This document shows, piece by piece, positions 52,990 through 62,635 of a DNA stretch of 64,000 nucleotides. A model generated the notes under the pieces. It searched no databases, was not told the origin of the DNA, and worked only from the letters and a program-made list of their open reading frames with translations. The stretch comes from Thermodesulforhabdus norvegica (lineage in GTDB: Bacteria > Desulfobacterota > Syntrophobacteria > Syntrophobacterales > Thermodesulforhabdaceae), in the NCBI RefSeq assembly GCF_900114975.1, contig NZ_FOUU01000001.1, positions 620,001 to 684,000 of the forward strand, written 5' to 3'. Within the stretch, counting starts at the first letter, position 1. Each line of letters begins with the position of its first letter. Both the position numbers and the translations under genes were made by a program.

Positions 52990-53997
52990 TTACTGATCCG
53001 GCGCTTCTTTGGCTTCCAGAAAAGGCATCATGGACCTTAACCGCTTTCCCACCTCCTCGACAAGATGACTTCTTGCCTGCCTTCTCAGAGCCTGAAACAC
53101 AGGACGGCCCGCTCGATTTTCAAGGATCCACTCCCGGGCAAAGGCTCCCGTTTGTATTTCCTTCAAAATGTCCCTCATGGTCTGTCTGGTCTGTTCGGAC
53201 ACTATCCTTGGACCTCTGGTTAAATCTCCGTATTCGGCCGTATCGCTTATGGAGTAACGCATGTAGGATAAGCCACCCTGGTAGATCAAATCCACGATCA
53301 ATTTAAGCTCGTGGAGACATTCAAAATAGGCTATCTCGGGCTGATAGCCCGCTTCCACCAGGGTTTCAAACCCTGCTTTAATGAGTTCCGAGACGCCTCC
53401 ACAGAGAACGCATTGCTCTCCGAAAAGGTCCGTTTCCGTTTCTTCTTTGAAGGTCGTTTCGATAACACCGGCTCTGGTTGCTCCGATGCCTTTAGCATAG
53501 GCAAGGGCTACATTCAGTGCATTGCCCGTTGCGTCCTGATGAACGGCAACGAGAGCTGGAACGCCTGCTCCTCGCACATACTCGCTTCTTACCAGATGTC
53601 CCGGACCCTTGGGGGCAACCATCGTTACATCAACATCCCGTGGTGGGACTATCTGGCCGTAGTGTATGTTGAAGCCGTGAGAGAACATCAGCATTTTTCC
53701 GGGCTTAAGATGAGGAGCTACGGAAGTCCTGTAAACGTCAGCCTGTACGTGATCGGGTATGAGCATCTGGATTACATCGGCTTCCTTTGCCGCCTCTTCT
53801 ACGGAAAGAGGTTTAAAACCATCTTCCAGGGCGAGTTCATAATTCCGGCTACCGGGCCTCTGAGCCACAATTACGTCTATACCGCTATCACGCAGATTTT
53901 GAGCCTGAGCATGTCCCTGGCTTCCGTAACCGACAATGGCAACCTTTTTACCCTGCAAAAAAGAAAAATCCGCATCTGCTTCGTAAAAGATCCGCAT
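52990..53997 (-). CDS. ilvC: Ketol-acid reductoisomerase
   Basis: Second common step of valine/isoleucine synthesis. Class I enzyme of 335 residues: [17 protein letters not shown] for the nucleotide, [16 protein letters not shown], and [17 protein letters not shown] with Mg2+ ligands (DLFGEQ). Cofactor loop [13 protein letters not shown] suggests NADPH, but switching has been seen in anaerobes. A hairpin separates it from ilvN. Confidence 0.95.
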   Translation of the reverse strand: MRIFYEADADFSFLQGKKVAIVGYGSQGHAQAQNLRDSGIDVIVAQRPGSRNYELALEDGFKPLSVEEAAKEADVIQMLIPDHVQADVYRTSVAPHLKPGKMLMFSHGFNIHYGQIVPPRDVDVTMVAPKGPGHLVRSEYVRGAGVPALVAVHQDATGNALNVALAYAKGIGATRAGVIETTFKEETETDLFGEQCVLCGGVSELIKAGFETLVEAGYQPEIAYFECLHELKLIVDLIYQGGLSYMRYSISDTAEYGDLTRGPRIVSEQTRQTMRDILKEIQTGAFAREWILENRAGRPVFQALRRQARSHLVEEVGKRLRSMMPFLEAKEAPDQ

Positions 53998-54032
53998 CAG
54001 CTCCCTCCTCCTTTAGCGTCAACACACAATAA

Positions 54033-54052
54033 AGGCACGGATCTCCGTGCCT
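54033..54052 (-). terminator. Hairpin between ilvN and ilvC
   Basis: A nearly uninterrupted palindrome AGGCACGGATCTCCGTGCCT gives an eight- to nine-bp stem with a tight loop, followed on the minus strand by TTTATT. It may partly terminate or help process the ilvBN-ilvC mRNA. It is followed by ilvC 35 bases later, so complete termination would be surprising. Confidence 0.6.
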
Positions 54053-54086
54053 GAGCAAAACCGGTCGGGTTTTTCACCCTCACCGG

Positions 54087-54611
54087 CTACCTTTTTTGTA
54101 TATCCTTTTTACCCCGGGCCATTGCGGCCTTTCCCGTTCGGGCCAACTCCAGGATTCCGTATTCGCTGAGGAGATCCAGAATAGCCTGAATTTTCCCTTC
54201 GTCTCCGGTTACCTCTACAATGTAAGAATGAGGCGAAACGTCAACCACTTTTGCCCTGAAAATATCCACAATCCTGAGGATTTCTGCCCTGCTCTGTTTA
54301 TCCGCCTTGACCTTTATGAGGGCCATTTCCCGTTCCACGAACTCCGTGTCGCGAAAATCGAGGACCTTTATAACATTTATGAGCTTGTTTAACTGCTTGA
54401 TTATTTGCTCGACAATATGCTCATCGCCCGTCGTAACGAGGGTAATCCTGGACATCCCGGGCTCGTTTGTTTCTGCAACCGTAAGACTTTCTATGTTAAA
54501 ACCCCGGCCGCTGAAGAGCCCGGCAACGCGGGACAGAACACCCGGCTGATTTTCCACCAGCACGCCAATGGTGTGCCTTTTATCGTGATTATTTCGGTAG
54601 TTTCCGCTCAT
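54087..54611 (-). CDS. ilvN: Acetolactate synthase, regulatory small subunit
   Basis: ACT-domain regulator of acetolactate synthase, 174 residues from the ATG at 54611. It opens with HTIGVLVENQPGVLSRVAGL, where valine binds in relatives, then GFNIESLTVA and a C-terminal ACT-like domain. The open frame runs upstream to 54722, but that part lies within ilvB and is not homologous. The start lies four bases downstream of the ilvB stop. Confidence 0.94.
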   Translation of the reverse strand: MSGNYRNNHDKRHTIGVLVENQPGVLSRVAGLFSGRGFNIESLTVAETNEPGMSRITLVTTGDEHIVEQIIKQLNKLINVIKVLDFRDTEFVEREMALIKVKADKQSRAEILRIVDIFRAKVVDVSPHSYIVEVTGDEGKIQAILDLLSEYGILELARTGKAAMARGKKDIQKR

Positions 54612-54615
54612 GGTC

Positions 54616-56328
54616 CTACACCAGCAACATTTCCGTGATTGTTTTTCCCGCAGGAACCATAGGATATACACCTTCCTCGGGTTCCACAACAAAATCCATG
54701 AGAACCGGTTTGGGAATCTCAAAGGCTTTCTTTATAACCGGTTCTACCTCTTCGGGTTTCGTTGCTCTTAAACCGACGGCTCCGTAGGCTTCGGCAAGCT
54801 TAACGAAATCAGGTCCTCCTTCAAGACAGGTAGCACAGTAGTTCTTTTCGTAAAAAAGCTCCTGCCACTGACGCACCATACCCAGATAGCCGTTGTTAAG
54901 AATTGCAACCTTAACGGGAAGCTCATTGCAAACGGCCGTGATCAGTTCCTGAATGTTCATCTGAATGCTTCCGTCTCCCGCTATGTCTATTACCAGCTTA
55001 TCGGGTCTTGCAACCTGAGCCCCAATTGCGGCCGGAAAGCCGTATCCCATGGTACCAAGCCCGCCTGAGGTTATAAGGGTTCTCGGTTCCGTGAAATGAT
55101 AATATTGAGCCGTCCACATCTGGTTCTGTCCGACTTCCGTGGCTATAATGGCGTCTCCTCTGGAGAGTTCGTAGATTTTCTCAATAACGAACTGAGGCTT
55201 AATTCTGCCCTCCTGCTGCTTATAGGCCAGAGGATAGGTTTTTTTCCACTCCTCTATCTGTTTCAGCCAGGGCGCCCTTCTTTCTTCCACATTTTCCAGA
55301 GGCTCTTCCTGAAACATTTCAATAAGATACCTGAGTGCTCTTTTACAATCGCCCACGATGGGAATATCGACGCGAACGTTTTTGCTTATGCTGGTGGGAT
55401 CCACATCGATGTGAATTATCTTTGCCTTTGGCGCAAATCCTTCCACCTTTCCCGTTACTCGATCGTCAAAACGGGCTCCTATGGCGAAAAGAAGATCGCA
55501 GTGGGTAACGGCCATGTTTGCCCGGAAGGTTCCGTGCATACCCAGCATCCCAAGCCACAGGGGGTGAAGATTAAAGGTGCCCTTCTCAGTAACGGCCGGG
55601 AAAGCCCCAAGACCCATAAGGGTGGTGGTTACGGGAATTTGAAGCATTTCGGCAAACTTCGTCAGCTCGTTTCTGGCACTTGAGTGAATTACGCCACCAC
55701 CGGCATATATGACGGGACGCTGAGCCTTCCTTATGGCCTGAGCTGCCTTTTTTAGCTGTCCCCTGTGAGGTTCCACCGTTGGCTTGTAGCCTCGAAGATT
55801 TACCGTTTCGGGATATGAAAGGTTTGTGCTTGCCTGTATCACATCTTTGGGCAGGTCCACGAGAACAGGGCCCGGTCGCCCCGATCTGGCGAGATAAAAG
55901 GCTTCCTTTATAATGCGGGGTAGGTCTCTTACGTCTTTTACGAGATAGTTATGTTTCGTGCAGGGACGCGTAATGCCTACAATATCAACTTCCTGAAAGG
56001 CATCATTTCCGATCAGAGCCGTCGGAACCTGACCGGTAAATACAACAATGGGGATGGAATCCATATAAGCAGTGGCGATACCGGTAACCGTGTTTGTGGC
56101 CCCGGGACCGGACGTGACCAGGCAAACTCCGACTTTGCCGGAAGCCCGAGCGTAACCGTCGGCCATATGAGCCGCTCCCTGCTCGTGCCTGACCAAAATG
56201 TGCCTGATGTTGTGCTTGGGCATCTCATGGTATATGTCCAGTACCGCCCCTCCGGGGTATCCGAAGATTACCTCCACTCCCTCTCGTTTCAAACATTCAA
56301 AGAAAATTTGTGCTCCCGTCAGCTTCAT
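54616..56328 (-). CDS. ilvB: Acetolactate synthase, catalytic large subunit
   Basis: ThDP/FAD enzyme forming acetolactate or acetohydroxybutyrate, 570 residues. Active-site Glu in [20 protein letters not shown] region [11 protein letters not shown], and ThDP/Mg2+ motif [12 protein letters not shown] are present. First gene of an eleven-gene operon to coaD. AAGGAAG precedes the ATG. The ~90-base leader has no peptide rich in Ile/Leu/Val codons and no T-box that I can see. Confidence 0.95.
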   Translation of the reverse strand: MKLTGAQIFFECLKREGVEVIFGYPGGAVLDIYHEMPKHNIRHILVRHEQGAAHMADGYARASGKVGVCLVTSGPGATNTVTGIATAYMDSIPIVVFTGQVPTALIGNDAFQEVDIVGITRPCTKHNYLVKDVRDLPRIIKEAFYLARSGRPGPVLVDLPKDVIQASTNLSYPETVNLRGYKPTVEPHRGQLKKAAQAIRKAQRPVIYAGGGVIHSSARNELTKFAEMLQIPVTTTLMGLGAFPAVTEKGTFNLHPLWLGMLGMHGTFRANMAVTHCDLLFAIGARFDDRVTGKVEGFAPKAKIIHIDVDPTSISKNVRVDIPIVGDCKRALRYLIEMFQEEPLENVEERRAPWLKQIEEWKKTYPLAYKQQEGRIKPQFVIEKIYELSRGDAIIATEVGQNQMWTAQYYHFTEPRTLITSGGLGTMGYGFPAAIGAQVARPDKLVIDIAGDGSIQMNIQELITAVCNELPVKVAILNNGYLGMVRQWQELFYEKNYCATCLEGGPDFVKLAEAYGAVGLRATKPEEVEPVIKKAFEIPKPVLMDFVVEPEEGVYPMVPAGKTITEMLLV

Positions 56329-56422
56329 GGGAAATACTTCCTTAAAACCACCTGTTTAATTTGTGTAAATTCTATTTCCCTACGATAAACTCTTAAAATC
56401 AATGAATTTTTTGAACTTTAGA

Positions 56423-56451
56423 ACTCTAGTTAAATAATTTCTTCCTGTCAA
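56423..56451 (-). promoter_or_regulatory. Sigma-70 promoter of the ilvB operon
   Basis: On the minus strand a consensus TTGACA (56451-56446) lies 17 bases before TAGAGT (56428-56423). The expected transcript starts about 90 bases before the ilvB ATG. This is the best promoter match of the intergenic regions inspected. Confidence 0.65.
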
Positions 56452-56543
56452 CGCATTTGCAACAATCTGATTTTCCGGCTTTGAAAGCTATAAAAAGGCA
56501 GGGAAATTGAGGGGTGATTTTATCGATTGCCGGCAAGAAGGGT

Positions 56544-57329
56544 TTAAAATGGGTTATTTACGGCTAAAAGGGCGGCCCCCAGAGCTCCGGTAAATTCGGG
56601 CTTTTCGGGTGTGAGTATTTCGCAATCCTTCAGAAAATCCCGCAAGAGCCTTACCATGCAGGGATTCCGGGCTACCCCTCCGGAAAAAACGAGAGGGGAA
56701 CCAAATCCCACGCGTCTGAGCATTGCCACGGTCCTTTTTGCCACGGAAAGATGGATTGCCTTTGCTATATTTTCAGGTCGTTCTCCTCGGGCCGTAAGAG
56801 ATATAATTTCACTTTCGGCAAAAACCGCACAGGTTGATGTTATCTCCGGAGGGCTGTCACCTTTAAGGGCGAATAATCCGAAGTCATCGAGGTTCTTGCC
56901 GAAGGCTCGCGCCGTAATCTCCAGAAACTTGCCCGTTCCTGCGGCACACCGGTCATTCATCTCAAATCTTGAAGGACGTTTTTCAGGCCCCAGTACTATT
57001 GCTTTGGTATCCTGACCCCCTATGTCGAGAACACTCCGGGCTTCGGGGAAAAGGAACAGGGCTCCCGCCGCATGAGCCTGAATTTCGGAGACGGTGGCTT
57101 TTTTGGGAACGTTGGAAAAGACTTTAAGAGCCAGCTTTCGGCCGTACCCCGTTGCAACTAAAGACCCGACTTCAAATCGGGCCACTTCATCAAAGAGGCT
57201 TCTTAACCTCGATTGGGCATCAAGGGCTGTTTCCAGCTTCTTGCGGTGAATTACCTCTTTCTTCTCATTCAAAATCACCAGCTTGATCCAGGTTGATCCA
57301 GCATCCAGGCCCGCACTGTTCACTTTCAA
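56544..57329 (-). CDS. ATP-dependent activator of a double-cubane/2-hydroxyacyl-CoA dehydratase-type protein
   Basis: ASKHA-fold ATPase of the BadF/BadG/HgdC family, 261 residues. ATP motifs GLDAGSTWIKLVI and LDIGGQDTKAI; cluster-binding cysteines C128 (NDRCAAGTGKF) and C167 (TSTCAVFAE), one pair per monomer, so a homodimer can hold one [4Fe-4S] between subunits. It would transfer electrons to the partner encoded just upstream in the transcript, driven by ATP. Its ATG overlaps the stop of that partner. Likely the reductase component (DCCP-R type). Confidence 0.88.
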   Translation of the reverse strand: MKVNSAGLDAGSTWIKLVILNEKKEVIHRKKLETALDAQSRLRSLFDEVARFEVGSLVATGYGRKLALKVFSNVPKKATVSEIQAHAAGALFLFPEARSVLDIGGQDTKAIVLGPEKRPSRFEMNDRCAAGTGKFLEITARAFGKNLDDFGLFALKGDSPPEITSTCAVFAESEIISLTARGERPENIAKAIHLSVAKRTVAMLRRVGFGSPLVFSGGVARNPCMVRLLRDFLKDCEILTPEKPEFTGALGAALLAVNNPF

Positions 57330-58600
57330 CCTCTGATCATTTCAACGAAGGCTTCCACCCTGTTTTTCAGTTGTTCCACATCCTCCATGCTGTAATCCGT
57401 GGAAATCGATAGAAAAGGTATTCCTTCTTTCTCAAGGGCCCTGCCGATTTTGAACGCTTCGGTTTCGTAGAGCTGACAGAAGGTAAGGCTGTAATGTATT
57501 ACTCCGTCCACTTTATAGGCTTTGGCAAGAGAAACGACGTTGTTAAGGCGTTCTCTGTTGGGGGTGAAACAGGCACAATCAATTTTCATGTATCGATCTA
57601 CAATGTTGTCGATCATGTCATCAACGCTTTTTCCGTTTTCTTCTACCAGATGGGATATGTTCCTGGTTCCCACGCAGGATTCCTCAACGACCACGACGGC
57701 TCCTGAGCTTTCAATCACATAAGGTAGCTTCCAGTTCGGTATGGCCATGGGGCATCCCGACAGAAGAATCCTCGGCGTCCCCTCAGGGACCACTCCTTCT
57801 TTGGCGGATATTCTTTTCTCCAGTTCGTCACAGAGTATCGATATCTTGTTCGTAAATCTTTCGGGATCGTCGTAGAAGGAAATTTGATGAACCAGAAGGG
57901 CGTCCCGGCCCGATATTGGAGCAGGCACGGCCTTCCTTAGCTCGTTGAGACGCTGTAGGACCCGTCTTCTTCTGTTAACGGTTTTTATTCCTTTTGCAAG
58001 GGATTCTGCCGTAATCCAGGAACCGGTAAGATCCTCGAGAACGCTTTTGAACCTGTAGATTTCGCTCTTCCATAACTCTCTGTCGGCGTCCCTTTTCATC
58101 TGGGGTACTTCCATTACAAAAAGAGGTACGTATTGCTCGAATATTTCGTAGGCTTTCTTCTTACCGTCACAGGTAGTTTCACCGACGATGAGATCACAGG
58201 ATTCGATAAAGGGGCAAAGCCGTGATAGTTTAAAACCCACGAAAGATTTTATGAGGGCACAGGTGTTTCTGGGCAGGACCTGTTCTGCCAACTCTCTTCC
58301 CGTCTCAGCACCTGCACAGAGCCCGACCTGTATGGCCTGTGCGGCAAGCACGAGTTCTTCGGGAACGAAGATACAGAAGGTACCGATGACCTTGCGGCCG
58401 TTATTCTTTGCTTCCTGAAGTTCTTTAATCCTCAGGCCGTGGATCTCGGAGATTACGAAATCAAGATATTCTATTCCTCTTAGACGGCCCTGCTGAGTTA
58501 GATAAATGTCGCCGTAGAACTTTCCCAGAACCTCCAGCAATGATTCGTGCGCATCAAGGTCCAGGTTAAGCTTCTCCCAGAGTTCCTTATAGGACCCCAT
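57326..58600 (-). CDS. Double-cubane cluster protein-like reductase (HgdB/BcrC family)
   Basis: A 424-residue protein of the 2-hydroxyacyl-CoA dehydratase D-component family. It has thirteen cysteines. Those in conserved surroundings are C76 (GTFCIFVP), C129 and C135 (RLCPFIESCD), C144 (GETTCDGKKK), C283 (SGCPM), C309 (EESCVGTR), C342/C344 (DCACFTPN) and C375 (LTFCQLYE). A single catalytic gene paired with its own activator, with no second D subunit and no CoA-transferase gene nearby, points to the double-cubane cluster protein type. A Carboxydothermus member binds an [8Fe-9S] double cubane and reduces small molecules such as acetylene. The natural substrate is unknown. GGAGGG precedes the ATG. 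Confidence 0.8.
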   Translation of the reverse strand: MGSYKELWEKLNLDLDAHESLLEVLGKFYGDIYLTQQGRLRGIEYLDFVISEIHGLRIKELQEAKNNGRKVIGTFCIFVPEELVLAAQAIQVGLCAGAETGRELAEQVLPRNTCALIKSFVGFKLSRLCPFIESCDLIVGETTCDGKKKAYEIFEQYVPLFVMEVPQMKRDADRELWKSEIYRFKSVLEDLTGSWITAESLAKGIKTVNRRRRVLQRLNELRKAVPAPISGRDALLVHQISFYDDPERFTNKISILCDELEKRISAKEGVVPEGTPRILLSGCPMAIPNWKLPYVIESSGAVVVVEESCVGTRNISHLVEENGKSVDDMIDNIVDRYMKIDCACFTPNRERLNNVVSLAKAYKVDGVIHYSLTFCQLYETEAFKIGRALEKEGIPFLSISTDYSMEDVEQLKNRVEAFVEMIRG

Positions 58601-58743
58601 AACATCCCTCCGGTAAGGGGTTTGTAAATCGGAAAATCAGCTAGTCTCTGATTTGAGATTTTTCAAATAGGCTTTTTAAATGCGGTGATTTCTTACAATC
58701 GGTTACGGTAATGTCCGTGTCTCGGTCAAAGCTCGTGAATAAC

Positions 58744-58772
58744 TTGACAAATGACCAATGTGCCGTTTAATA
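58744..58772 (+). promoter_or_regulatory. Sigma-70 promoter of the qrc operon
   Basis: Consensus TTGACA (58744-58749) is followed after 17 bases by TTAATA (58767-58772). The transcript would start near 58780 and have a leader of ~70 bases. GAAGGGGCAGG serves as ribosome site for qrcA. Confidence 0.6.
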
Positions 58773-58851
58773 AGACTACTCCTTGTGAAATTTTGTGCGG
58801 AAGGGCTCCGGCAGGTCATAACGAATTATTTACCAGAAGGGGCAGGTCGTT

Positions 58852-59397
58852 ATGGCAAATAATCAGCAGAAGGGTGCGGGCATTGTAGTGCTTGTTTCTT
58901 TTTTGGTCGGCTTTATCGGTGCGCTGATAGTCGGCTGGGTGGTTTTTCCTAACGTCTTGTATTCCAGGCATTATCAGCCTTTGAACTTTTCTCACGTAGC
59001 CCATCAGGATAATGATTGCGAGTATTGTCATTATTTCCGGGATGACGGCACTTATTCGGGTGTCCCCAATATAGACAATTGCAGGGAGTGCCATGAGGAA
59101 ATGATGGGGGACTCCGAGGCTGAACGGATTCTCGTGGAGGAGTACATTCAGCAGAATAAACCCATTCCGTGGTTGGTTTACGCCTGGCAGCCTGACAACG
59201 TATACTTTTCTCATGCCCCTCACAGAGATCTGGACTGTGTTCGATGTCATCGTGATGTGAGTCAGGAGGAACAAAATCCGCCGGTTTATATAAACCGGCT
59301 GACCGGTTACAGAAAGACCACCATGAAGATGGTCGAGTGCGAAAAGTGCCATGCCGAGCGCGGCGCCAGCAATGCCTGTCAGGTCTGTCACAAGTAA
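58852..59397 (+). CDS. qrcA: Qrc complex, multihaem cytochrome c subunit
   Basis: Periplasmic electron-entry subunit of the quinone reductase complex, 181 residues, anchored by one N-terminal helix (GIVVLVSFLVGFIGALIVGW). I count five CxxCH sites: CEYCH 56-60, CRECH 77-81, CVRCH 129-133, CEKCH 163-167, CQVCH 176-180, with extra His residues for axial ligation. It takes electrons from type I cytochrome c3, itself reduced by hydrogenases or formate dehydrogenases. The Desulfovibrio protein is described with six haems, so one may be missing or unconventionally bound here. Confidence 0.88.
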   Translation: MANNQQKGAGIVVLVSFLVGFIGALIVGWVVFPNVLYSRHYQPLNFSHVAHQDNDCEYCHYFRDDGTYSGVPNIDNCRECHEEMMGDSEAERILVEEYIQQNKPIPWLVYAWQPDNVYFSHAPHRDLDCVRCHRDVSQEEQNPPVYINRLTGYRKTTMKMVECEKCHAERGASNACQVCHK

Positions 59398-59427
59398 CCT
59401 GAATATTTATTTAAGAGGATGGAGACA

Positions 59428-61815
59428 ATGAAAGTCGGGCGGCGAGCATTTATCGGGTTTGTTGCAGGTGGAATTGCCGGCACTCTTTTATCTCCCATCC
59501 CGTGGAAACTTGCCGATGACATAGCCATCTGGACTCAGAACTGGTCTTGGCGGCCTTCGCCCAAAAGAGGTCACAGAGCAGGGGTAGGAACTCTGTGCAC
59601 CATGTGCGGGAGTGCCTGCAGTGTTGAAGTGGATCTCGTTGATCGTCAGAGGGCTATATATGTGAGGGGTTCCAGCTTGAGCCCGCTCAATAAAGGCGGT
59701 TTGTGCGCACTCGGAGCGTCGGCCGTTCAGTTTCTCTACTCTCCCTATCGGGTACGTCAGCCTTTGAGGCAGACCAAAAAACGAGGAGATCGCACGGGTT
59801 TTAAGGCCATAAGCTGGAAGGAAGCAATCGGCGAACTGGGAGCCAGGTTGAAGAAGCTATACGAGGAAGGGAAGGGCCATCAGGTAGCCTGCCTTTCGGG
59901 TCAGAGATATACGAGCCTTTATGAGCTGTGGAGCCTCTTTTGTGGAGCTTTGGGTTCTTCCAACCTGTTTGCGATGCCCCGGGAGACGGACGGGCATTCG
60001 GCCGTGAGCCAAGCTCTTTTCGGTCATGAAGGGCCTTTTGCTTTCAGGCTGTACAGGGCAACGGGTATTTTGAATTTCGGCGCCGAATGGGCGGACGGAT
60101 GGAGTTCCTGTGCTCCTATGGGCAGGATGTATGAAGAGTGGGTTCGTGAGGTTCCCGGCAAAGGTCGGACGGAGATCGTTCATGTCTCGTCGCGGCTTTC
60201 AATGAGTGCTTCAAAATCGAATGAATGGATCCCCGTAAAACCGGGGACGGAAGCTGCCCTTGCATTGGGCATAGCTCATGTTCTCATCAGGGAAAACAGG
60301 GTTTTTCGGGGTGTTGAAGAGTATGAGGGTTACCTGAATTGGATTGATTCTTCCGGTGAAACCCGTCAGGGGTTCAGGGATTATGTTCTTAAAGAATACA
60401 GCCCTGATCGTGTATCGGGGATCACAGGTGCTCCCGCAGCGAAGATTGAAGAGCTTGCAAGGTGGGTTGCATCTCAGCCTTCTCCGCTCGTGGTATGGGG
60501 TTCAGAAGGGTTTGGCGGTCCGGGATTTTTCCACCATGAAATGGCCTATGTTGCGCTGAACATGCTACTCGGAAATTTTGAAGACAAGGGTCTGTGTACC
60601 TTTACGCCCGTAACGAACTCCCTGAAGGCAGCTCAGGGGGAAGAAAGTTTGGCGGAAGAACGGCTTGATGTAGCCGCCGGCACATCCGGGCTGGTCGGTG
60701 CCCGGTCGAACTCGATTTACGCCTTCTTTGAAGCTCTCGCGCAGGGGAAGGGCTACCCTGTTGATGTATTGCTGGTCTGCGAGGCCAATCCCATCTATTC
60801 GATGGCCGATGCCGCTCTGGTTCGCGATGCCTGGTCGAAGGCGGGGTTTACCGTTGCGATGACCGGCTTTATGGACGAGACTGCCCTGGAAGCCGATTTG
60901 ATTCTTCCCACACCGGTTATGCTTGAGCGCTGGGATGATGTAACCGCCGTACCGGGTTTACCTTTCGCCCTTTACGGACTTTCTGCTCCGGTTATCAATC
61001 CGCTATACGACGTAAAACATCCAGGCGATGTGGTTCTCCAGCTTGCGGCCATGGTCGGGGATGAAACCAGAAGAGCTCTACCCTGGAAAAAGTATGAGGA
61101 TGTCCTTAAAGCCCAGGTCAAGTTCATTGCCGATCAGGGGATTGGAGCTGTATCGGACGATAAGACGGATTTTTCCCATCTGGAGCCTGATAAAACCCCG
61201 AAGAAAAATTACCGTAATGCGGCGGATCTTCTTAAAAAGTTGAAAAAAGGTTCCCTCTGGTATGCGCCCGTAGCGAGTACGTCTCAATTCGTCAAAACCG
61301 AAACGGGGAAGCCTCGATTCTTTGCATCGGTTCTCGAGAATGCAGGTATGGGTCTGGAGAAACCGGAGCTTTTGATGCCGCACTTTTTAGCCCTGCAATC
61401 CTCTGGAAGTGAACAGGAATATCCTCTGCTTCTGGTTGCCTACGGTGTTTCCTACATCTCCTCCGGATATTTCCCCAATTCGCCTCTCATGATGAAAAAC
61501 CTCTGGGACTTTGAACTGAAAGGGAACGACGGCTTTATTGGCGTTAACCCGGCGACGGCAAAGGAACTGGGCCTTGCGGAGGGTATGTCGGTGGTGGTTG
61601 AGACGCCTCAAGGAAAGGCTCGGGCCAGAGTTCATCTAAGCCCTGCCGTTTCTCCCGGCCTTATTGCGGCCGTTAAAGGGCTGGGTCACTGGGCTTACGA
61701 TGAATACCTGGCGGATAAGGGGTTGCGGGTAACGGAGCTTACAGAGGTTCAGCTCGATCCGGTTACGGCTTTGGGAGTGGAAAGGGTTACTCGGGCAAAA
61801 CTTGTCCGGGCGTGA
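59428..61815 (+). CDS. qrcB: Qrc complex, molybdopterin oxidoreductase-like subunit
   Basis: Large periplasmic subunit, about 795 residues. An N-terminal twin-arginine-like signal (GRRAFIGFVAGGIAG) is followed by a [4Fe-4S] motif CTMCGSACSVEV with the fourth Cys in GGLCALGA, and the domains of the DMSO-reductase family to a C-terminal dinucleotide-binding domain (GFIGVNPATAKELGL). In known Qrc this subunit is a structural electron conduit and no molybdenum was found; whether a cofactor binds here is open. No in-frame TGA, so no selenocysteine. The ATG at 59428 has GGAG upstream; 59419 is an alternative. Confidence 0.9.
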   Translation: MKVGRRAFIGFVAGGIAGTLLSPIPWKLADDIAIWTQNWSWRPSPKRGHRAGVGTLCTMCGSACSVEVDLVDRQRAIYVRGSSLSPLNKGGLCALGASAVQFLYSPYRVRQPLRQTKKRGDRTGFKAISWKEAIGELGARLKKLYEEGKGHQVACLSGQRYTSLYELWSLFCGALGSSNLFAMPRETDGHSAVSQALFGHEGPFAFRLYRATGILNFGAEWADGWSSCAPMGRMYEEWVREVPGKGRTEIVHVSSRLSMSASKSNEWIPVKPGTEAALALGIAHVLIRENRVFRGVEEYEGYLNWIDSSGETRQGFRDYVLKEYSPDRVSGITGAPAAKIEELARWVASQPSPLVVWGSEGFGGPGFFHHEMAYVALNMLLGNFEDKGLCTFTPVTNSLKAAQGEESLAEERLDVAAGTSGLVGARSNSIYAFFEALAQGKGYPVDVLLVCEANPIYSMADAALVRDAWSKAGFTVAMTGFMDETALEADLILPTPVMLERWDDVTAVPGLPFALYGLSAPVINPLYDVKHPGDVVLQLAAMVGDETRRALPWKKYEDVLKAQVKFIADQGIGAVSDDKTDFSHLEPDKTPKKNYRNAADLLKKLKKGSLWYAPVASTSQFVKTETGKPRFFASVLENAGMGLEKPELLMPHFLALQSSGSEQEYPLLLVAYGVSYISSGYFPNSPLMMKNLWDFELKGNDGFIGVNPATAKELGLAEGMSVVVETPQGKARARVHLSPAVSPGLIAAVKGLGHWAYDEYLADKGLRVTELTEVQLDPVTALGVERVTRAKLVRA

Positions 61816-61849
61816 CTAGGTAATAAAACTGCTGAGAGGATGACGGCTC

Positions 61850-62620
61850 ATGAGTGGAAAGCAACACAACGGTGAGCATGGGCATGGAAAAGGATCCGTG
61901 CGTTACGGGATGGTCATAGATCTTGATAAGTGTACCGGTTGTATGGCCTGTGCAGTAGCCTGTCATCAGGAAAATAATGTGTCCTTTTTGCCCGATGAAA
62001 CGGACAAGACCCGCAATATTGCCTGGATGCGGATGTATTATCTGGAAAATGGCAGGGATTATCCCGAATATCGGTTTGCCTACCTGCCGAGACCCTGTTT
62101 TCACTGTGATTCCCCTCATCATACGCCCTGTACCTTCGTGTGTCCTGTGAATGCTACTCAGCGAGATGAACGCACGGGCATTGTGAATATGATATATCCT
62201 CGTTGTATAGGTTGCCGGTACTGCATGGTTGCTTGTCCTTATCATGCCCGGTGCTTTAACTGGTGGGATCCCAGGTGGCCTGAGCCAATGGAAGAGATGT
62301 TGAACCCCGAGGTTAGTACCCGCATGAGAGGGGTTATCGAGAAGTGTACTTTTTGTCATCACAGGCTCAATCGGGCGAGAGATAAGGCCCGGATCGAGGG
62401 AAGGGATCCTGATGGAGTGGAATACACGCCCGCTTGTGTTGAGGCCTGTCCGACGGGTGCCATTGTTTTTGGCAATTTGATGGATCCGGAAAGTGAAGTT
62501 GCCAGGTTGTCTAAAGATCCCCGGGCTTTTCAGATCTCTGCAAAACTGAAAACCTATCCCAAGGTTTACTATCTCAGCAGTCAACCGTGGGTACGAAAGT
62601 TATCGGACAAGGGACTTTAA
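61850..62620 (+). CDS. qrcC: Qrc complex, iron-sulfur subunit
   Basis: A 256-residue polyferredoxin of the DmsB/PsrB type. Four cysteine groups: CTGCMACAVAC, CFHCDSPHHTPCTFVCP, CIGCRYCMVACPYHARC and CTFCHHRL with CVEACP. These bind up to four cubane clusters and link QrcB/QrcA to QrcD. N terminus is His/Gly rich with no signal peptide, so it presumably travels with QrcB through Tat. Gap to qrcD is 15 bases. Confidence 0.92.
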   Translation: MSGKQHNGEHGHGKGSVRYGMVIDLDKCTGCMACAVACHQENNVSFLPDETDKTRNIAWMRMYYLENGRDYPEYRFAYLPRPCFHCDSPHHTPCTFVCPVNATQRDERTGIVNMIYPRCIGCRYCMVACPYHARCFNWWDPRWPEPMEEMLNPEVSTRMRGVIEKCTFCHHRLNRARDKARIEGRDPDGVEYTPACVEACPTGAIVFGNLMDPESEVARLSKDPRAFQISAKLKTYPKVYYLSSQPWVRKLSDKGL

Positions 62621-62635
62621 ATAAGAGGGGCGGCA

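Noticed and set aside
54612-54722. Extended N terminus of IlvN
   Set aside because: It overlaps ilvB and is not homologous to IlvN; the ATG at 54611 gives the usual start.
56329-56422. T-box or leader-peptide attenuator before ilvB
   Set aside because: No T-box sequence, no run of Ile/Leu/Val codons in a short frame and no terminator hairpin in the ~90-base leader.
59428-61815. Selenocysteine in QrcB
   Set aside because: The frame has no internal TGA, and the first cluster motif has ordinary cysteines.
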